The notes below the pieces were generated by a model. The model saw only the letters and a list, made by a program, of their open reading frames with translations, made no database searches and was not told the origin of the DNA. A stretch of DNA of 64,000 bases from Dryococelus australis. Taxonomy: Eukaryota; Arthropoda; Insecta; Phasmatodea; Phasmatidae. The translations under genes were made by a program, and so were the position numbers. Below, one piece after another: positions 1-11,149 of the stretch. Every line of letters begins with the position of its first letter. Within the stretch, counting starts at the first letter, position 1. The stretch lies in contig CM057005.1 in the NCBI GenBank assembly GCA_029891345.1, positions 66,845,760 to 66,909,759 on the forward strand. The letters run 5' to 3'.

Positions 1-1134
1 TCACTATTGATTAATGCTTCATGTCACCACCCAGAAAATATTGATGGCGGACCTTGAATCACTGTTTTGGGGATTTACTTCCCTGCTGGCGCTGGGACTC
101 TGGCTCAGTGCGTAATGTATAGCTACGCTTGTGGAGTATTTTTGCAATTTAACATATTTTCATCAATAAATATTAAATGATGTACATTTGTTTCACTCGT
201 TTTACTCCACAATTTCTCTGATATTCATAACCCTCCCTACTATCGTTTTTGGGGTTTCTATTGGTCAAATGTTGATTCCCTGTAGTAAATTTGTGTTCTA
301 TGTAATTAGTAGAGTGGAATTATACCACTTTTCAAAAAAAATTTTCTCCAAAAAATTCATTTAATTTAGTTAGTGCTCACCAAATCACTCGCCATTCATA
401 CGGCGTATACGAATACGCGCTACACAACCTTGGTTCATTTGACCACACTACACAGACACACTAATCACCGCACATATATTATAATTTACCTTTTCCCTTG
501 CTATAATAGCATAGAAACACTTGTAATTTCAAATCAATATTAGATTCAACACTTACAACAAAATGGATTGCAGTAAAACACGTCACCGCCATGTTATTAA
601 AATTAAAATTGCGGTATGCATCGCCTACAAAGATAAACACCATCTATGAATGAGGCTCTGTATCATCTACGATATGTATATTTATTCTACTAGTAATACG
701 TTTTATCCTCTCATCAATATAGACCAGGTAAGCCTTGAGTAATTCACCAAAATGAGATAATGTTCTGACAGTGCTCCATACCTGTGTTGTTTACCTGTAT
801 AAACCTCAGTGCCGTGCTATAAATATACCACGGTAATGACATTTTACGCATTAAATATTAGTTGCAAATCGTATTCTTACATGTAAAACAATTTAGCGAC
901 CCTATATAAGTATATTCTATGTAAATTATACGTATTTTATAGCATAAATGCAGCAATCTTGATCACCCTCCTCCCTGTCATTTTTTTTTACAGAAAACTA
1001 TTTAATGCCCTTCCAAAATTCCTAGTAATTATGATTACTAATAATGATATCTATCATATCCAGGTATTATTTTTCCGATTTTCGAAAAAAGCCTGTATTC
1101 TTAAGAATTACCTCACTCTGAATCACCATCCCCA
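1..1134. other. AT-rich DNA with no recognised gene
   Basis: I see no coding region with recognisable protein content, no RNA gene and no terminal repeats. The only open frame (959-1141) is low-complexity and matches nothing known to me. The missing first exon(s) of the TLDc gene could lie here or upstream of the window, but I could not find a start with a Met-Gly N-terminus followed by a splice donor. Confidence 0.5.
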
Positions 1135-1394
1135 GGTATAGTGAAATCCAAATGAGAGAATATTGTGCAGAAGTCCAAAATGAGTCAGGAGAGTCAATTG
1201 TCACTACACAAAGGGGAGAGTTTGTTCAGTTCAGTAGTGACAACTTTCGAGGAAGGTTAGGTGAGAGCTGATCCGTACGTCCATATTACCTGTTGAATAA
1301 CACATAAGTCGTGCAGTGCAGTATTGAACAGCTTGGTATAGTGAAAGCCAATTAAGAAGATAATGCGCAGAAGACAAAAATGTGTCGGGTGCAT
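1135..1394. repeat. Degenerate direct repeat, ~57 bp, offset ~203 bp
   Basis: The block starting GGTATAGTGAAA at about 1135-1191 recurs at about 1338-1394, each running through a GCAGAAG core to a GTC-GG end. The second copy stops just before the TA target of the mariner-like element at 1411. This may be a tandem duplication with ~203-bp period, or remains of an older repeat that served as insertion target. Confidence 0.5.
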
Positions 1395-1410
1395 GGGGTA
1401 ACATAATGTA

Positions 1411-1650
1411 CAGGATGAGTATAAAAGAATACCCCGACTTTGAAGGTCTATTATATCAAAACCAAACAACCTGCAACCTTGGTTGACCAATTAAATGAAC
1501 CATGGTACCGTGAAATTTGTTTACCACGTCGTCATAAATGTTCAATGTGACCACCACGAGCGACCCAAATGACATCTACGTGATAATTCAAACTTGTTCC
1601 ACAGTTTTGTCAACATGTCCGGTGTTACTGTTTGGATGGCGTCCGTAACT
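1411..1650 (+). repeat. Left long terminal inverted repeat of mariner-like element
   Basis: Read as its complement, this arm matches 2665-2905, with shared blocks such as TTGGTTGACCAAT, CAAATGAACC and AATGACATCTACG. The right arm includes the last codons of the transposase, so this left arm is partly an antisense copy of the transposase 3' end. Similarity fades at about 1645-1655. Confidence 0.8.
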
Positions 1651-1802
1651 CTCTGTTTGAAGTGGTGAGGGCGAAACGAGCTCGCATTCGACGCATCAAT
1701 GTGAAGGGGACGGTCTGATGTTTCCTTTGTGTGCCGAGAGATGACACTGGGAGCATCCGTCGTCGCACTATGAGCATGTGGGATGTGTTAGTCCACATCA
1801 CT

Positions 1803-2741
1803 ATGGCGATGGAACAACAGAAGGCTTTCTGTGTTATTCAGTAACTGTTCAATATATTGTATGGTGGTTTCATCAGCTCCGTGACACAGGGTGCCTTTGC
1901 AATGGGAAAAGTTTCGGGTAGCCGCGTGTCTGAAGAGAATGTGCAACTGATTCAGCAAGCGTTCATTCACAGTCCAAGAAAATCAACTTGACAAGCTAGC
2001 CGGGAAATGCAAATCCCTCAATCGGCGGTACAGACAGTGTTGCAAAAGCGATTGCTATACAAACAATACAGGTTACAGCTTGTACAGGCTCTTAACGAAA
2101 GGGATAAAGTACAGCGACGTGATTTCTGCATGTTTGTTCTTGTCCAGAATGAGTTAGACGATGCCTTCATGTCTAAGTTGGTTTTCAGTGATGAAGCAAC
2201 ATTCCATACAAATAGTAAGGTGAACTGACACAATGTGTGGATACGGGGTCAGTAACATCCACATGAAACCACAGAACACGAGCACGCTTCCCTCAAAGTG
2301 AATGTGTTTTGCACTGTATCCAAAGACACGGTTTTGTGCCCTTTCTTTTTTCACAAGCCCACTGTTACTGGTATTACTTACTTGGATATGCTCGCAGAAT
2401 GGTTGTTTCCTCCGTTAGAAGAGGTGGCGAGAGACTTTATTTTCCAGCAGGATGATGTGCTACCCCATTGACACCTAGCTGTTCGCAGATACCTGAACGA
2501 GACGTTGCTGCAATACTGGATTGTTCGAGAAGCAGCTGGTGACCAGGCTCTTCATCACTGGTCCTCAAGAAGATCTGACCTTACTCCATGCAATTTTTTT
2601 CTATGGGGGTACATAAAGGATTAAGTATTTCGTCCACCATTGCTGGCTAACATTGACAACCTCAAAACAAGAATTATGGACACTATCCAAACTGTAACAC
2701 CAGACATGCTGACTGTGGAAAGAGTTGTGAGTATCGCGTAG
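1803..2741 (+). pseudogene. Mariner-like transposase, broken (DUF4817-type N-terminus)
   Basis: Translation starts with a MAMEQQKAFCVIQ stretch typical of the N-terminal helix-turn-helix of DUF4817-type arthropod mariner transposases. It then gives SEENVQLIQQAFIHSPRKS (second DNA-binding domain), LVFSDEATFH with the first catalytic Asp (about 2187), and QQDD with the second (about 2450). The third catalytic position, normally Asp in PCDFF, reads Asn (PCNFF, about 2588). In-frame stops after AFCVIQ, after SPRKST, after SKVN and in the HLAVRR region, and scrambled sequence between the two DNA-binding halves, show it is dead. The frame ends at TAG 2739-2741, inside the right terminal repeat. A short open stretch (2007-2228) survives in the middle. 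Confidence 0.85.
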
Positions 2742-2905
2742 ATGTCATTCGGGCTGCTCGTGGTGGTTACTTTGAACATTTATGAAGATATGGTAAACAA
2801 ACTTCACTGTTTTACGGTTCATTTGATTGGTCAACCAAGATTGTAGGTTGTTTGCTTTTCATATTATAGACCTTCAAATTTGGGTGTTTCTTTTATACTC
2901 ACCTG
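2665..2905 (-). repeat. Right long terminal inverted repeat, overlapping transposase 3' end
   Basis: This is the inverted partner of 1411-1650. Its inner ~75 bp are the last coding part of the transposase (through the TAG at 2739-2741), so coding sequence and terminal repeat overlap. Confidence 0.8.
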
Positions 2906-3018
2906 TATTGTGTAGCTACCTACACTCTTTCCTAAATAACCTTAAACTTTGCTCTTAAGAGTGAGAGAAGTTTGTTATATTTGATTCATCATTTTCAGCT
3001 TGTAAGTTTTATTATTGT

Positions 3019-4303
3019 CACTTCTGACCATGAAAATTGCAACACCAAGATTGCAACTGAAGGGCCCACATTGAGGGAATGCATAGAGCCGGGTAGGACA
3101 ATGACATGATTAGTTGTTCAGAGTGGCGCAGCACACGCACCAATGGCGACAGTAATGTGAGTGGTATATAAGTGTAGGTCAGGGAGCCACTGAGAGGTTG
3201 TGGCATTGCGTTTCCCTGAAGTTTGTTTGCCCAGGCAAAGTGAGCATGCCACATGGAAGAACACGACAACCATACAAAAGGTTTGACCACTTGGGAATTG
3301 TGGCATATCGGAAATGTTGGCTATCCTACTGCAAAATTAGTTCTTGCATTGGAAGAAATGTAACCACAGTGAAGCAGATATGGAATCAGTGGGTCAAGGA
3401 AGTGCAGGAAGTTGATGACCTCACCGCAGTCAAGCGCAATGACAGACATCAGGTGCGCATGGCAATTGCAGACCGTACAGCGACATCACACTCTGGCACT
3501 AAGGAGTTCAGGCATGTGGCACATTAATCTGTGTCCAGACGCACATTACTGTGACTGCCACTGACTACTTACCATAGGGTCTTGTGGCTTCAATGGTGCA
3601 TGGAATGTTAGGCCTAGAGGTATGAATGTCATGCCATAGTCTTCTGCTTGCAGCACCATGGTGCTATGTCTGACAGTACCGTGGTGCATACCTAGCCGAG
3701 TCCTGCATCATTAACCATCGCACCAACCCAGCACCTTGAGTTGTGGTATAGGGTGACATCAAATTCCATTCCTGCTCATGCCTAGTCTGCATCGCTGGTA
3801 TGCTGACCAGCAACTTTTACATTTTGGAGGTGTTGGAGCCTGTTGTTGACCACTATCTTCAGGGCCAGTATGGAGACATTGTACCAACACATTCACAACC
3901 ACACAGTACTTATCATCTGAAGGTTTCTGGATGCCCACCATGTTTCAGTTTTCTCAACCTACGCATTTGTCAGATCTTCCACCCAAAGAAACTGTATGTT
4001 TCATGGTTGGACAATGACTGGCCTGCCACTGGATCCTTGCAGCCACAATGAACAAACTTCAGACGCACGCTGAAGCGACATGCTCTGAGGTATCCTAGAT
4101 GTAAATCAAAAGTCTCTCTCCCTCTCAATGACATATTGTGTAACAGCAGAGTGGGGCCACACAGTACTGATTTCTCCATGTTCTATATATCATGCCGAAC
4201 TGCAATAATAAACATTTAACATGTTTATAAAGGTAATTCTATCCAATAAATCTAGCTGTGATAGCTCATGTTCTTGGTGTTGCAACGTTAATGGCCAGTA
4301 GTG
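3019..4303 (+). mobile_element. Tc1-like DNA transposon, decayed
   Basis: Both ends carry the same inverted repeat: the left reads CACTTCTGACCATG then TTGCAACACCAAGA, and the right is the complement of TCTTGGTGTTGCAACG then ATGGCCAGTAGTG. TA follows the right end at 4304-4305; the left flank is no longer TA. Total length is 1285 bp, slightly short for a Tc1-like element. The interior matches a Tc1 transposase in several frames, so the element is an inactive copy. Confidence 0.8.
3246..4180 (+). pseudogene. Tc1-like transposase remnants
   Basis: The N-terminal part (3246-3527) reads as the paired DNA-binding region: RFDHLGIVAYRK, then IGRNVTTVKQIWNQWV, the typical second helix-turn-helix, then DRHQVRMAIADRTATS. 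After a stop at 3525-3527 the middle is scrambled. The segment ILEVLEPVVDHYLQG (about 3819-3863) matches the region before the second catalytic Asp. A further frame gives LPPKETVCFMVGQ then LA and TMNKLQTHAEATC, equivalent to the SPIE..WSMVGRRLA block near the C-terminus. At least two frameshifts and several stops are needed to connect these parts. The family is clear; the catalytic triad is not intact. Confidence 0.75.
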
Positions 4304-5034
4304 TACTTTTTTTTTTAATTGCATACAAGAAAACAAATTTTGCTCTTGATAATTACAATTTTTTTAGTACTTTTAAATACTCGTAGGGCTACATAAATTT
4401 TAAAACTGCACTTTGCAGGCCTACTGTCATACAAAACCTTTAATTGTTGCCTCTCTATCAGTTTCTTGAACTTCATATTCCGCTGACATCATTCCCAGTT
4501 CCATTAGACATTGCTGCAACACTGTAGATCTTAAGCAGTTCTTAATAAGTTATAATTCTGAGAAGCCCTTTTCTCCAGATGCAACAGTCATAGGGAATAA
4601 GATTTGGATTGCCATGTGGTTACATTTGGTTAGTTCTCATAAATGCCTGGGTAGCATGGGAGTGTAGTACCATATAGAGGTCTGTTTATTTGTTTTGGGA
4701 TTTTTATAATCAAACCTAAAAAAAATAAATTAAAAAAAAATAAGTATGTTGACTGCCTTCACAGTTGTATTTTGAATGTCATAGAATACTAAACAGTTCT
4801 TGCAAGATACTCTTTGTTTAACAATTTTTTTTTTTCAAAGAAAACATAAATGTGCAGGCTTTTGTAACATCTATACAGTAAGCCCTAGGTTGCTGGTCTC
4901 GCTGATAAATTTACAAATGGCAAATTGGACATATTTGTGGACATTGTTATCAACAGCATCTGTAAGAGAGTGATTGTGTCAATACAGCTCATATCAGCCT
5001 CAGTACTTTGTAAGGTGGGCAACTGTTTCCTTGG

Positions 5035-5283
5035 AGAGTCGAATCTCCTTGATCTTTCACCAATTGAGAATTTTGGGGACACAATTGGATATCAGTTGAG
5101 AACACCCTCCCTCCCACCCTCACTAAATGAAGATGAACTATGGACGTGGATCAACACATGGTCCATAATACCCCACAACATTATCGGGACACTTATTGAA
5201 TTGATGCAGTATCGGATTCATCAACATACCCATCATAAAAGGTCCCGCTGCTTAACGGATCATCCTGTATTTAGGCCACTGTA
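5035..5283 (+). pseudogene. C-terminal fragment of a second Tc1-like transposase
   Basis: The frame holds LSPIENFGDTIGYQLR, the block around the third catalytic Glu of Tc1-type transposases (usual form SPIEHVWD.IGRRLR). It is followed by NEDELWTWINTWSIIPHNIIG and ELMQYRIHQ, matching the usual DELW..L..EW..IP...I..LI.SM.RRI tail. The open frame runs 4925-5284, but only the part from about 5035 looks like transposase. There is no N-terminal half and I found no inverted repeats. It differs from the element at 3019-4303, so it is a separate insertion. Confidence 0.7.
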
Positions 5284-6034
5284 GCTTTGACTGTATGTGA
5301 AAATTAAATTATTTGTTCTGCATCTGTTTGGCTGTCTGTGCATGTAGTTTGGTCTGTTTTGAAGCACTCCTTCATGGTATAGCATTTTCTCTGTCAAGCA
5401 ATTGTACAAAACTGTAAATGTGTGAAACTTGTTACTGGTGAAAATTACACATCTGGTCAGAGAACGCAGTCACGTAGTTTTTCTGTGTCATAAGCTACGT
5501 TGCATCTGGAGATTTTGTTACTCGAAACTACACAGATGAGGTTGATTGTTTGCGGGAACGAGTCATCAAGGGTAAACTATTTCGGATGGAGTAATCTGAA
5601 GCAAATAGAGATAAAGAAATAAATGGAATATACAGTATCCCCATTAGTTTCATACCTACGAAAAATTCACATTCTGGAACATTTATAATGCATTTTTTCT
5701 TTCTTGATAAAATTATATGACCCATAAAATTAAATTAAATTTCTGCTTATTTCTGTATAAACAGTTTAGGCTGATTTACTCTCTTGTTACATGTTTTTGA
5801 AGTGTTTTTGTTGCTTTACTGTAAACCAAAGGTAACAATCATGTTTAATGTATTTCATTTGCTGATTAATTGTCACTTGACAGTGTTATCATTTCAAGTG
5901 TTCTTGTTGAACTAAGTTTAGGCCATTTTCATTAAATATATTCTTCCTCTCCGTTCAGGAAAAGTAAAATCTATTGTTAATCTCTGTGTAGATACTTGTA
6001 CCATTGTCTTAAGTAATTTTTTTTTTTATTTTAG

Positions 6035-6247
6035 AATTTTTGGGAGAAGCAACTAGACAAAGATCTCCTGACACTTTTAGTGAACTACCTGTCAGGTGGA
6101 AATAATGGCACAGTGACTTTTGATGATTTTGCAAAACTTTATGTGCACCTGACCCGTGGCTCCAGTGGTGAGAAAGCTGACGTGATATTCAACGTCCTGA
6201 AGAACAATAAAGGAGGTGGTGATGTTTCCAGCAAAGATATAATTGAG
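6035..6247 (+). CDS. MEAK7: MEAK7/TLDC1-like gene, first visible coding exon
   Basis: This internal exon has a T-rich acceptor ending TTTTAG at 6034 and donor GTAGGT at 6248. It is 213 bp (71 codons) with phase 0 at both ends. It encodes NFWEKQLDKDLLTLLVNYL, then NNGTVTFDDFAKLYVHLTRG and KADVIFNVLKNN, ending SKDIIE. This is the helical, EF-hand-like N-terminal region of MEAK7 (mTOR-associated protein, eak-7 homologue), a TLDc protein reported at lysosomes to support mTOR signalling and S6K2 activity in mammals. The preceding ~50-60 residues, with the Met-Gly myristoylation site known for the family, are on exon(s) not found. Assignment rests on collinear similarity of all five exons to the family. 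Confidence 0.85.
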
Positions 6248-6961
6248 GTAGGTTGTACATATTGAAAAGCATATGCTAAAATGGCTACACACATTGGAAA
6301 CCAGATGATGGATTTTCGCATGTGGGAATTGTGCCAGACAATGCAGCTCAACTGCAATTTTTTTAGAGGATCTTCCGTTTCCGTGGCCCTTGCATCCCAC
6401 TACTGCTCCATATCCACCTCATTTCACCCTCATTGGCTTTCAAGACCTCGCTAATAGCCGTCCAAGCCTCTCCACTTAAATTAAAATGAAAAAAATGCTT
6501 AGCGTTGAGTTAAAAATTGCAAACGATGATGCTCAAGGAGTCAGACCATGACTTATTAAGGCAGTCTTGCCAAAATGTCAGTAGTATTGTGTTAGTTTGG
6601 CCAGAGTAAGGCACTTCCACAACCACTTAGAGGTGAGCTCTGAATTCCATCCATAATTTCTAAGTACTGACAGCTAGGAGATAGTATATTGTTACCATTT
6701 TTTTTAGGTAACTCTGATTTATTTTTATATATTACTAGTATAATGTCAAGCTTCAGGAAAAATGATTTTATAAAGTAGGTCAGTCAAACAACCATTTTCC
6801 ATCAAAAACATATTATAAAATAAATTTTTGGCATCTAAAAAAATTAATTTGTAAAGATGTGGTTTTGCATTTTCAAAATATAATACTTATCTGTATTGCA
6901 AAAATAGACTTCTTACATTAAAATATTTAGATTTGGAAATTTAAGTCACCAACCAAAGTAA

Positions 6962-7027
6962 ATATTATAAAGGACACTCAGAGTGTGTTTTGAAATATCC
7001 ACATACATTTCTTGAAAACAGTTCATG
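6962..7027. repeat. Left copy of ~65-bp duplication flanking the gypsy insertion
   Basis: Begins ATATTATAAAGGACACTCAG and ends CAGTTCATG, directly abutting the truncated pol sequence. It matches 11150-11214 with only a few differences (ATTATAAAGG against ATTTTAAGG, and one C/T near the end). Confidence 0.9.
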
Positions 7028-8790
7028 GCCGCTCTTTTCCATCCTGCATCTGAGATACCACAGCCTTGATTCCAACATCGCTAGCATCAGTATCCAGAGT
7101 AAATTCACCCTCTCTACTTGGGTAGCCCAGTACTGTGGAAGATATCAGAATTTCCTTTAGTCTATTGAAAGCAATTTCGCACTCTGGGGTCCAACAAAAT
7201 TTTCTTTTTGCCTCAGTCAATTCATGCAGAGGTTTGGCGATAGTGACAAACCCAGGCACAAATTGATGGTAGTAAACACATAAGCCTAGAAAACTTCCAA
7301 TTTCAGTTTTATCCTTTGGTAGAGGCCACTCTATTATTGCTCTGGTATTCTCAGGGTCTTTTTCAATCCCATGGGCTGATACAACATGGCTCAAGAAATT
7401 AATTATCTTTTGAAAAAGGTGACATTTCTTGGGAACCAATTTCAGATTGGCCACAGTCACTTTCTGAAACACAGAATCTAAGCTTACCAGATGCTCTTCA
7501 AAAGTTCTTCCTGTGGCCACAATGTCGTCTAGGTACACCTGACAAATCTCTAAGGGCAGAACTTTTGCCATTAGTCGTTCGAAGGTGGCAGGGGCATTGC
7601 ATAGCCCAAAGGGCATAACCTCGAATTGCCAGGTTCCATTCCCTTGGACACAAAAGGCAGTCTTTTCCTTGTCTTCCCGGGCCACCTCGCACTGCCAATA
7701 CCCACTCTTCATGTCTAGAGTGGAAAACCACTGTGAACCTGCTAGGCTATTCAGAGTGTCATCTATCCTAGATAGTGGGTAAGAATCTTTCTTTTTCACA
7801 TTCTTAAGTTGGCGGTAATCAACACAAAATCTAACAGACATCTTTATTTTTAACAAGCACAATGGTAAAAGACCATGGACTAACTGATGGCTCTATCATA
7901 TCTAAATCCCTCATCTCTATCAGAATACAATCGACGACCTCATATGAAGCCAGCGGTAGTCGCCTTGGTGACTGCTTTATGGGTCTGGCATCCCCTGTGT
8001 CGATGTGGTGGCATGCAACATTAGTTCTGTCAAGGTAATTGGACTCGAAGGAGAAAGCACCTCTATTTCTCTGTAACAATTCTGAAACTGCCCTCTCCCG
8101 TCGCCAATTGAGGTTTTCTTTCGTTCTTGTCAGCAGTTCCCGACCTGCTTGCAAAACCCTATTGTGGCCCCCTCTTCAAGGCGGATAGCATGGTCAGACA
8201 AATTAATCATCCTAACAGGCAAACTGTCCAATTTTGAGAATCAGTGTCCTGGCTACAATGGCACCATCGGGTAAAATGCCACCTTTCTGAGCTGGTTCGA
8301 TCATGCCCAATCGCCTGACAAATTTCCCTGACATTTGCCTGGAATATCAACTTCGCCAGAAGCAGGGAGCACAGTTGACGATTACACACTACTGGGCAGC
8401 TCGTTGGCGAAGATAAATCTCGTCATGTTGACACTACCAACTCTGTATTACCTACATGTAACACCCCCAGTCGAGTATCAATACAGCATCCCAGCTTACG
8501 TAAAACATCAAGACCCAAAATGCATTCATCCTCTATTTCTGCTATGCATATGTCATGCTCTATGTCAAGGTTACCAAGCTGTAAGAGTACCCTTCTCTGG
8601 CATTTGACTGGTGTGGTCTTGCCCATTACTTTTGTTTAATAGCAGTGATCCATGTTCTTATCAGATAATAGCTGGAGGGAAGGCCCAAGAATGTCAAGTC
8701 TTACCACTGTTATAGTCGCTCCTGTGTCAACGACCATCTGACAAGAAACATCATCTAGGCTCCCCTCCAGCAATATGGCATTGGAGTCTC
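7028..8790 (-). pseudogene. pol: gypsy pol remnant: protease, RT, start of RNase H
   Basis: The protease shows VVDTGATITVV (catalytic DTG at 8720-8728), a stop after DHCY, then CILGLDVLRKLG (the flap-side ILGLD motif). The next frame (8154-7831) gives HIDTGDARPIKQSPRRLP and MIEPSVSPWSFTIVLVKNKD, the usual N-terminus of gypsy RT. A frameshift at about 7850 leads into RFCVDYRQLKNV, WFSTLDMKSGYWQ (first catalytic Asp), MPFGLCNAPATFERLM and VYLDDIVATG (catalytic YLDD). The final part has FLGLCVYYHQFVPGF, then FTLDTDASDVGIKAVVSQ, the first RNase H Asp. The reading frame ends at the truncation. Intact active-site motifs but several breaks suggest moderate age. Confidence 0.9.
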
Positions 8791-8842
8791 GATCTTTGCC
8801 CCTCAAGACCGGTGTTTACAAGTTTCCCAAAGACATTCACTC

Positions 8843-10114
8843 TCACCTGCCCCTTGACTGTTGCTTCTGCTGCTGTTGCTGAGGACAGTTGGCTCTCAGG
8901 TGCCCCGGCTGTCCATACATCCAACATTCCGGCCGTTTGGGTGGGGGACGGCGAGTCTCCGTAGTGCGCACCCTGGAGGCGATGTCCCTCATGAACGTCT
9001 GCAAGACCTTCGACATCCTCTTGAGGCTGTCGTCCTCCCCTTCATCAAGCATCACTGCCCACACTGGATGTCTGGGGACTGATGACTGCCGTACTGACTC
9101 CACTTCCAGTGCTGGAGCCAAGACATCCTGCATGGTGTGAGGCACAGCTTGCTGCACCTCGGTGTCAGCGATGGCATCAATGAAAAATCCTACGGCGATG
9201 ACATCTCATGCCTCTGCCGAGCATCCCTCCAGAGACAGGTGCGACAGCCTCACGATGTCCTGCCACAGCTCCTGCAGTGGTTCGCCGGGTCGCTGGATGC
9301 AGCGCAGCGCACCAGTGTGGAATATTCTAGGCTATGTCGTTCTGACAGCAACTGTAGTATGCTCAATGCATGTACCCTCAGTACATCTGCCAGGTAGTAT
9401 GCCCGCTGCTCTTCTGTCCAGCCATTCAGGATGGCAACGATCTCAAGCTGGTGCCGATACTCGCACCAAGGTGTCTGTCCATCGTAAGGGGCGGGCTTAA
9501 TTGTGACGCCTTTACCCCCCCCCCCCCCCACCCCCTGCTGGGGTGTACCTATGCTGCAGAACTGGCGGTGACCTCTACCTTCTTCTCTCTGCCCGCACTC
9601 ATCTCGGCAGTGACCAAACTCGGCTCCTCTTCCGCCCCTGCACATTGTCTCTCCTGCTGCTGCAAGAACTCCTGCCATTCCTTCTTGAGGGCACACACAC
9701 CTCTTGATCCACTTTACACTCAACACTGTCCAACCTCTCGCTCACATTATCAATTTTCTTGTCCACACAATCTGTTTTATTGTTCTCCAACTCGCTTACA
9801 CCTTCTATCTTTCTGTCCACATTCTCATTCACACTGTCTATTTTCTTGTCTACAAGTTCACTAACACTAATAATTTGGCTATTTATAGATTCTCTAACTC
9901 TATCTATTTTACTATTTACATTTTCATTTATGCTATTAACAGATTCACTAATACTACTAATTTGACTATTTACAGATTCACTAACACTACTAATTTGACT
10001 ATTTACATTTTCATTAACATTATCTACAACTCTATTTATTCTACTATTTACAGTATGTATTTTGCTATTCATATGGCCACTCAAACTTTTGATTAAAGAG
10101 CGGAGTGCTTCCAT
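8843..10114 (-). pseudogene. gag: gypsy gag remnant: coiled coil, capsid, zinc knuckle
   Basis: The first frame (10114-9599) starts MEALRSLIKSLSGHMNSKI and continues as a run of VNSQISSVSESVNS-type heptads for about 110 residues, a strong coiled-coil prediction. A second frame (9726-9250) carries the capsid block KPAPYDGQTPWCEYRHQLE, LNGWTEEQRAYYLADVLR and LLSERHSLEYSTLV, typical of Ty3/gypsy Gag. A third (9157-8843) gives KRPECWMYGQPGHLRANC, a CCHC zinc knuckle whose second Cys is Tyr, followed by a Gln/Arg-rich tail. A C-rich run at 9516-9529 marks one frame break. Three frames are needed, so no Gag can be made. Confidence 0.85.
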
Positions 10115-10243
10115 GTCTGCCTACATTCAAAAATTGCATTCAAAAATTGCGAAACAATTCCTTGCCCTATTACAACAATTATGGTGATATTTACAAATAC
10201 TAATTAAAATTATTTTAATATTCTATTTTTATAAAATGCCTCC

Positions 10244-10261
10244 ATCCCACTTCTGGCACCA
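10244..10261 (-). promoter_or_regulatory. Primer-binding site of the gypsy element
   Basis: Read on the - strand, TGGTGCCAGAAGTGGGAT begins one base after the LTR end. Position and the leading TGG mark it as a tRNA primer site; I do not assign the tRNA. Confidence 0.75.
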
Positions 10262-10262
10262 G

Positions 10263-11149
10263 TGTTACAATTTCTCTCTCTAGAAATGAAGTGGGCTATA
10301 CCAAGTTCGTTAAGGGATGGAGGTCTTAATCAAATAAAATAATTAATTATAATTTCCTTTATTTTAGTTACAATAACTACAGCAAAATTCTCTGAACTCA
10401 AATTCTCTCAATAAATTGAAATCACTTACTGATCACAATTGACACCAATTAATAAAATTTATAATTACGACAAAAAAATCAATGAAATTAAATACTTAAA
10501 GATCAGTCCCGTCAGACAGTGTATCAACCTATTCAAACATTATATAAAATTTGTGTCCAAATTGACAGTTTGAATATTTACACTAATATCTGTATTACAC
10601 TTCCATTCAGTCCCACCTTAGTTCAATCCATGTCCCGCCAGTCGCAAAGTTCTAGAGTCCTCCAAGCGCCCTCACGCACAGTAGGCTTCACTCGTCGGTT
10701 TCACACCCTCTCGTCCCTTCAAGCCACAAACACCTCACTCGCCGTCATCCCGCGATTTCCAGTCATCGTCCACACTTATTTTTGCTCGCGCACATTCGGC
10801 CAGGCGGCCTCCATCAAAGACTGCCGGCCGCTGGGTTGCGGCAGTATATATAATGTCTTAGGCCGCCACCTAGAATCTTCCCCAACTCCGCGTGATGCGT
10901 CGCAAAGGGCTGAGGCACCAGCCATCTCACCAGAATATTCTTGTGGAGTCGCTAAACGTATCGGAAGCTCTAGCGGATGAAAGGAGGTCTGTGACGCCAG
11001 CAAGTCTCGCGCTGTCAGCATTCGCTGGATTCCCAGAAGGGGGGGATCAGGAGGTCGCAAGCGCTTCGTTCCAGGAAGAGGGTAGGGTAAGTGGGTCTCC
11101 GATTATGGCGGGGGGGCAGCTGAGTTGGCACCAGCCGCAGCACGTAACA
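10263..11149 (-). repeat. 5' LTR of the gypsy element (887 bp)
   Basis: The termini are TGTTAC and GTAACA, a perfect inverted pair. On the - strand there is a TATATATA promoter box at about 10844-10852 and an AATAAA poly(A) signal at 10368-10373, both in the expected order. The inner boundary meets the primer site, and the outer boundary meets the 65-bp duplication exactly. Confidence 0.85.

Larger units (their letters stand above)
1411..2905 (+). mobile_element. Mariner/Tc1-class element with ~240-bp terminal inverted repeats
   Basis: The element is bounded by TA at 1409-1410 and 2906-2907. Its ends are CAGGATGAGTATAAAAGAA on the left and the complement of TTCTTTTATACTCACCTG on the right. 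The inverted similarity continues about 240 bp inward on each side, far longer than the ~30 bp usual for mariners. The interior holds one degenerate transposase gene. The TA duplication and transposase type place it in the Tc1/mariner (IS630) superfamily. Internal stops and a lost catalytic Asp show that it is inactive. Confidence 0.85.
7028..11149 (-). mobile_element. Ty3/gypsy LTR retrotransposon, 3'-truncated, with one LTR
   Basis: On the - strand the order is 5' LTR (11149-10263), primer-binding site, gag with coiled coil, capsid and zinc knuckle, aspartic protease, reverse transcriptase and the first residues of RNase H. The element stops abruptly at about 7028; the rest of RNase H, integrase, polypurine tract and 3' LTR are missing. 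Frameshifts break gag and pol. Both flanks carry the same ~65-bp sequence, unlike the 4-6 bp duplication made by an LTR integrase. Confidence 0.9.

Noticed and set aside
9137-9864. Open frames of 80-164 codons on the + strand
   Set aside because: They are antisense to the gypsy gag, which has recognised capsid and zinc-knuckle motifs.
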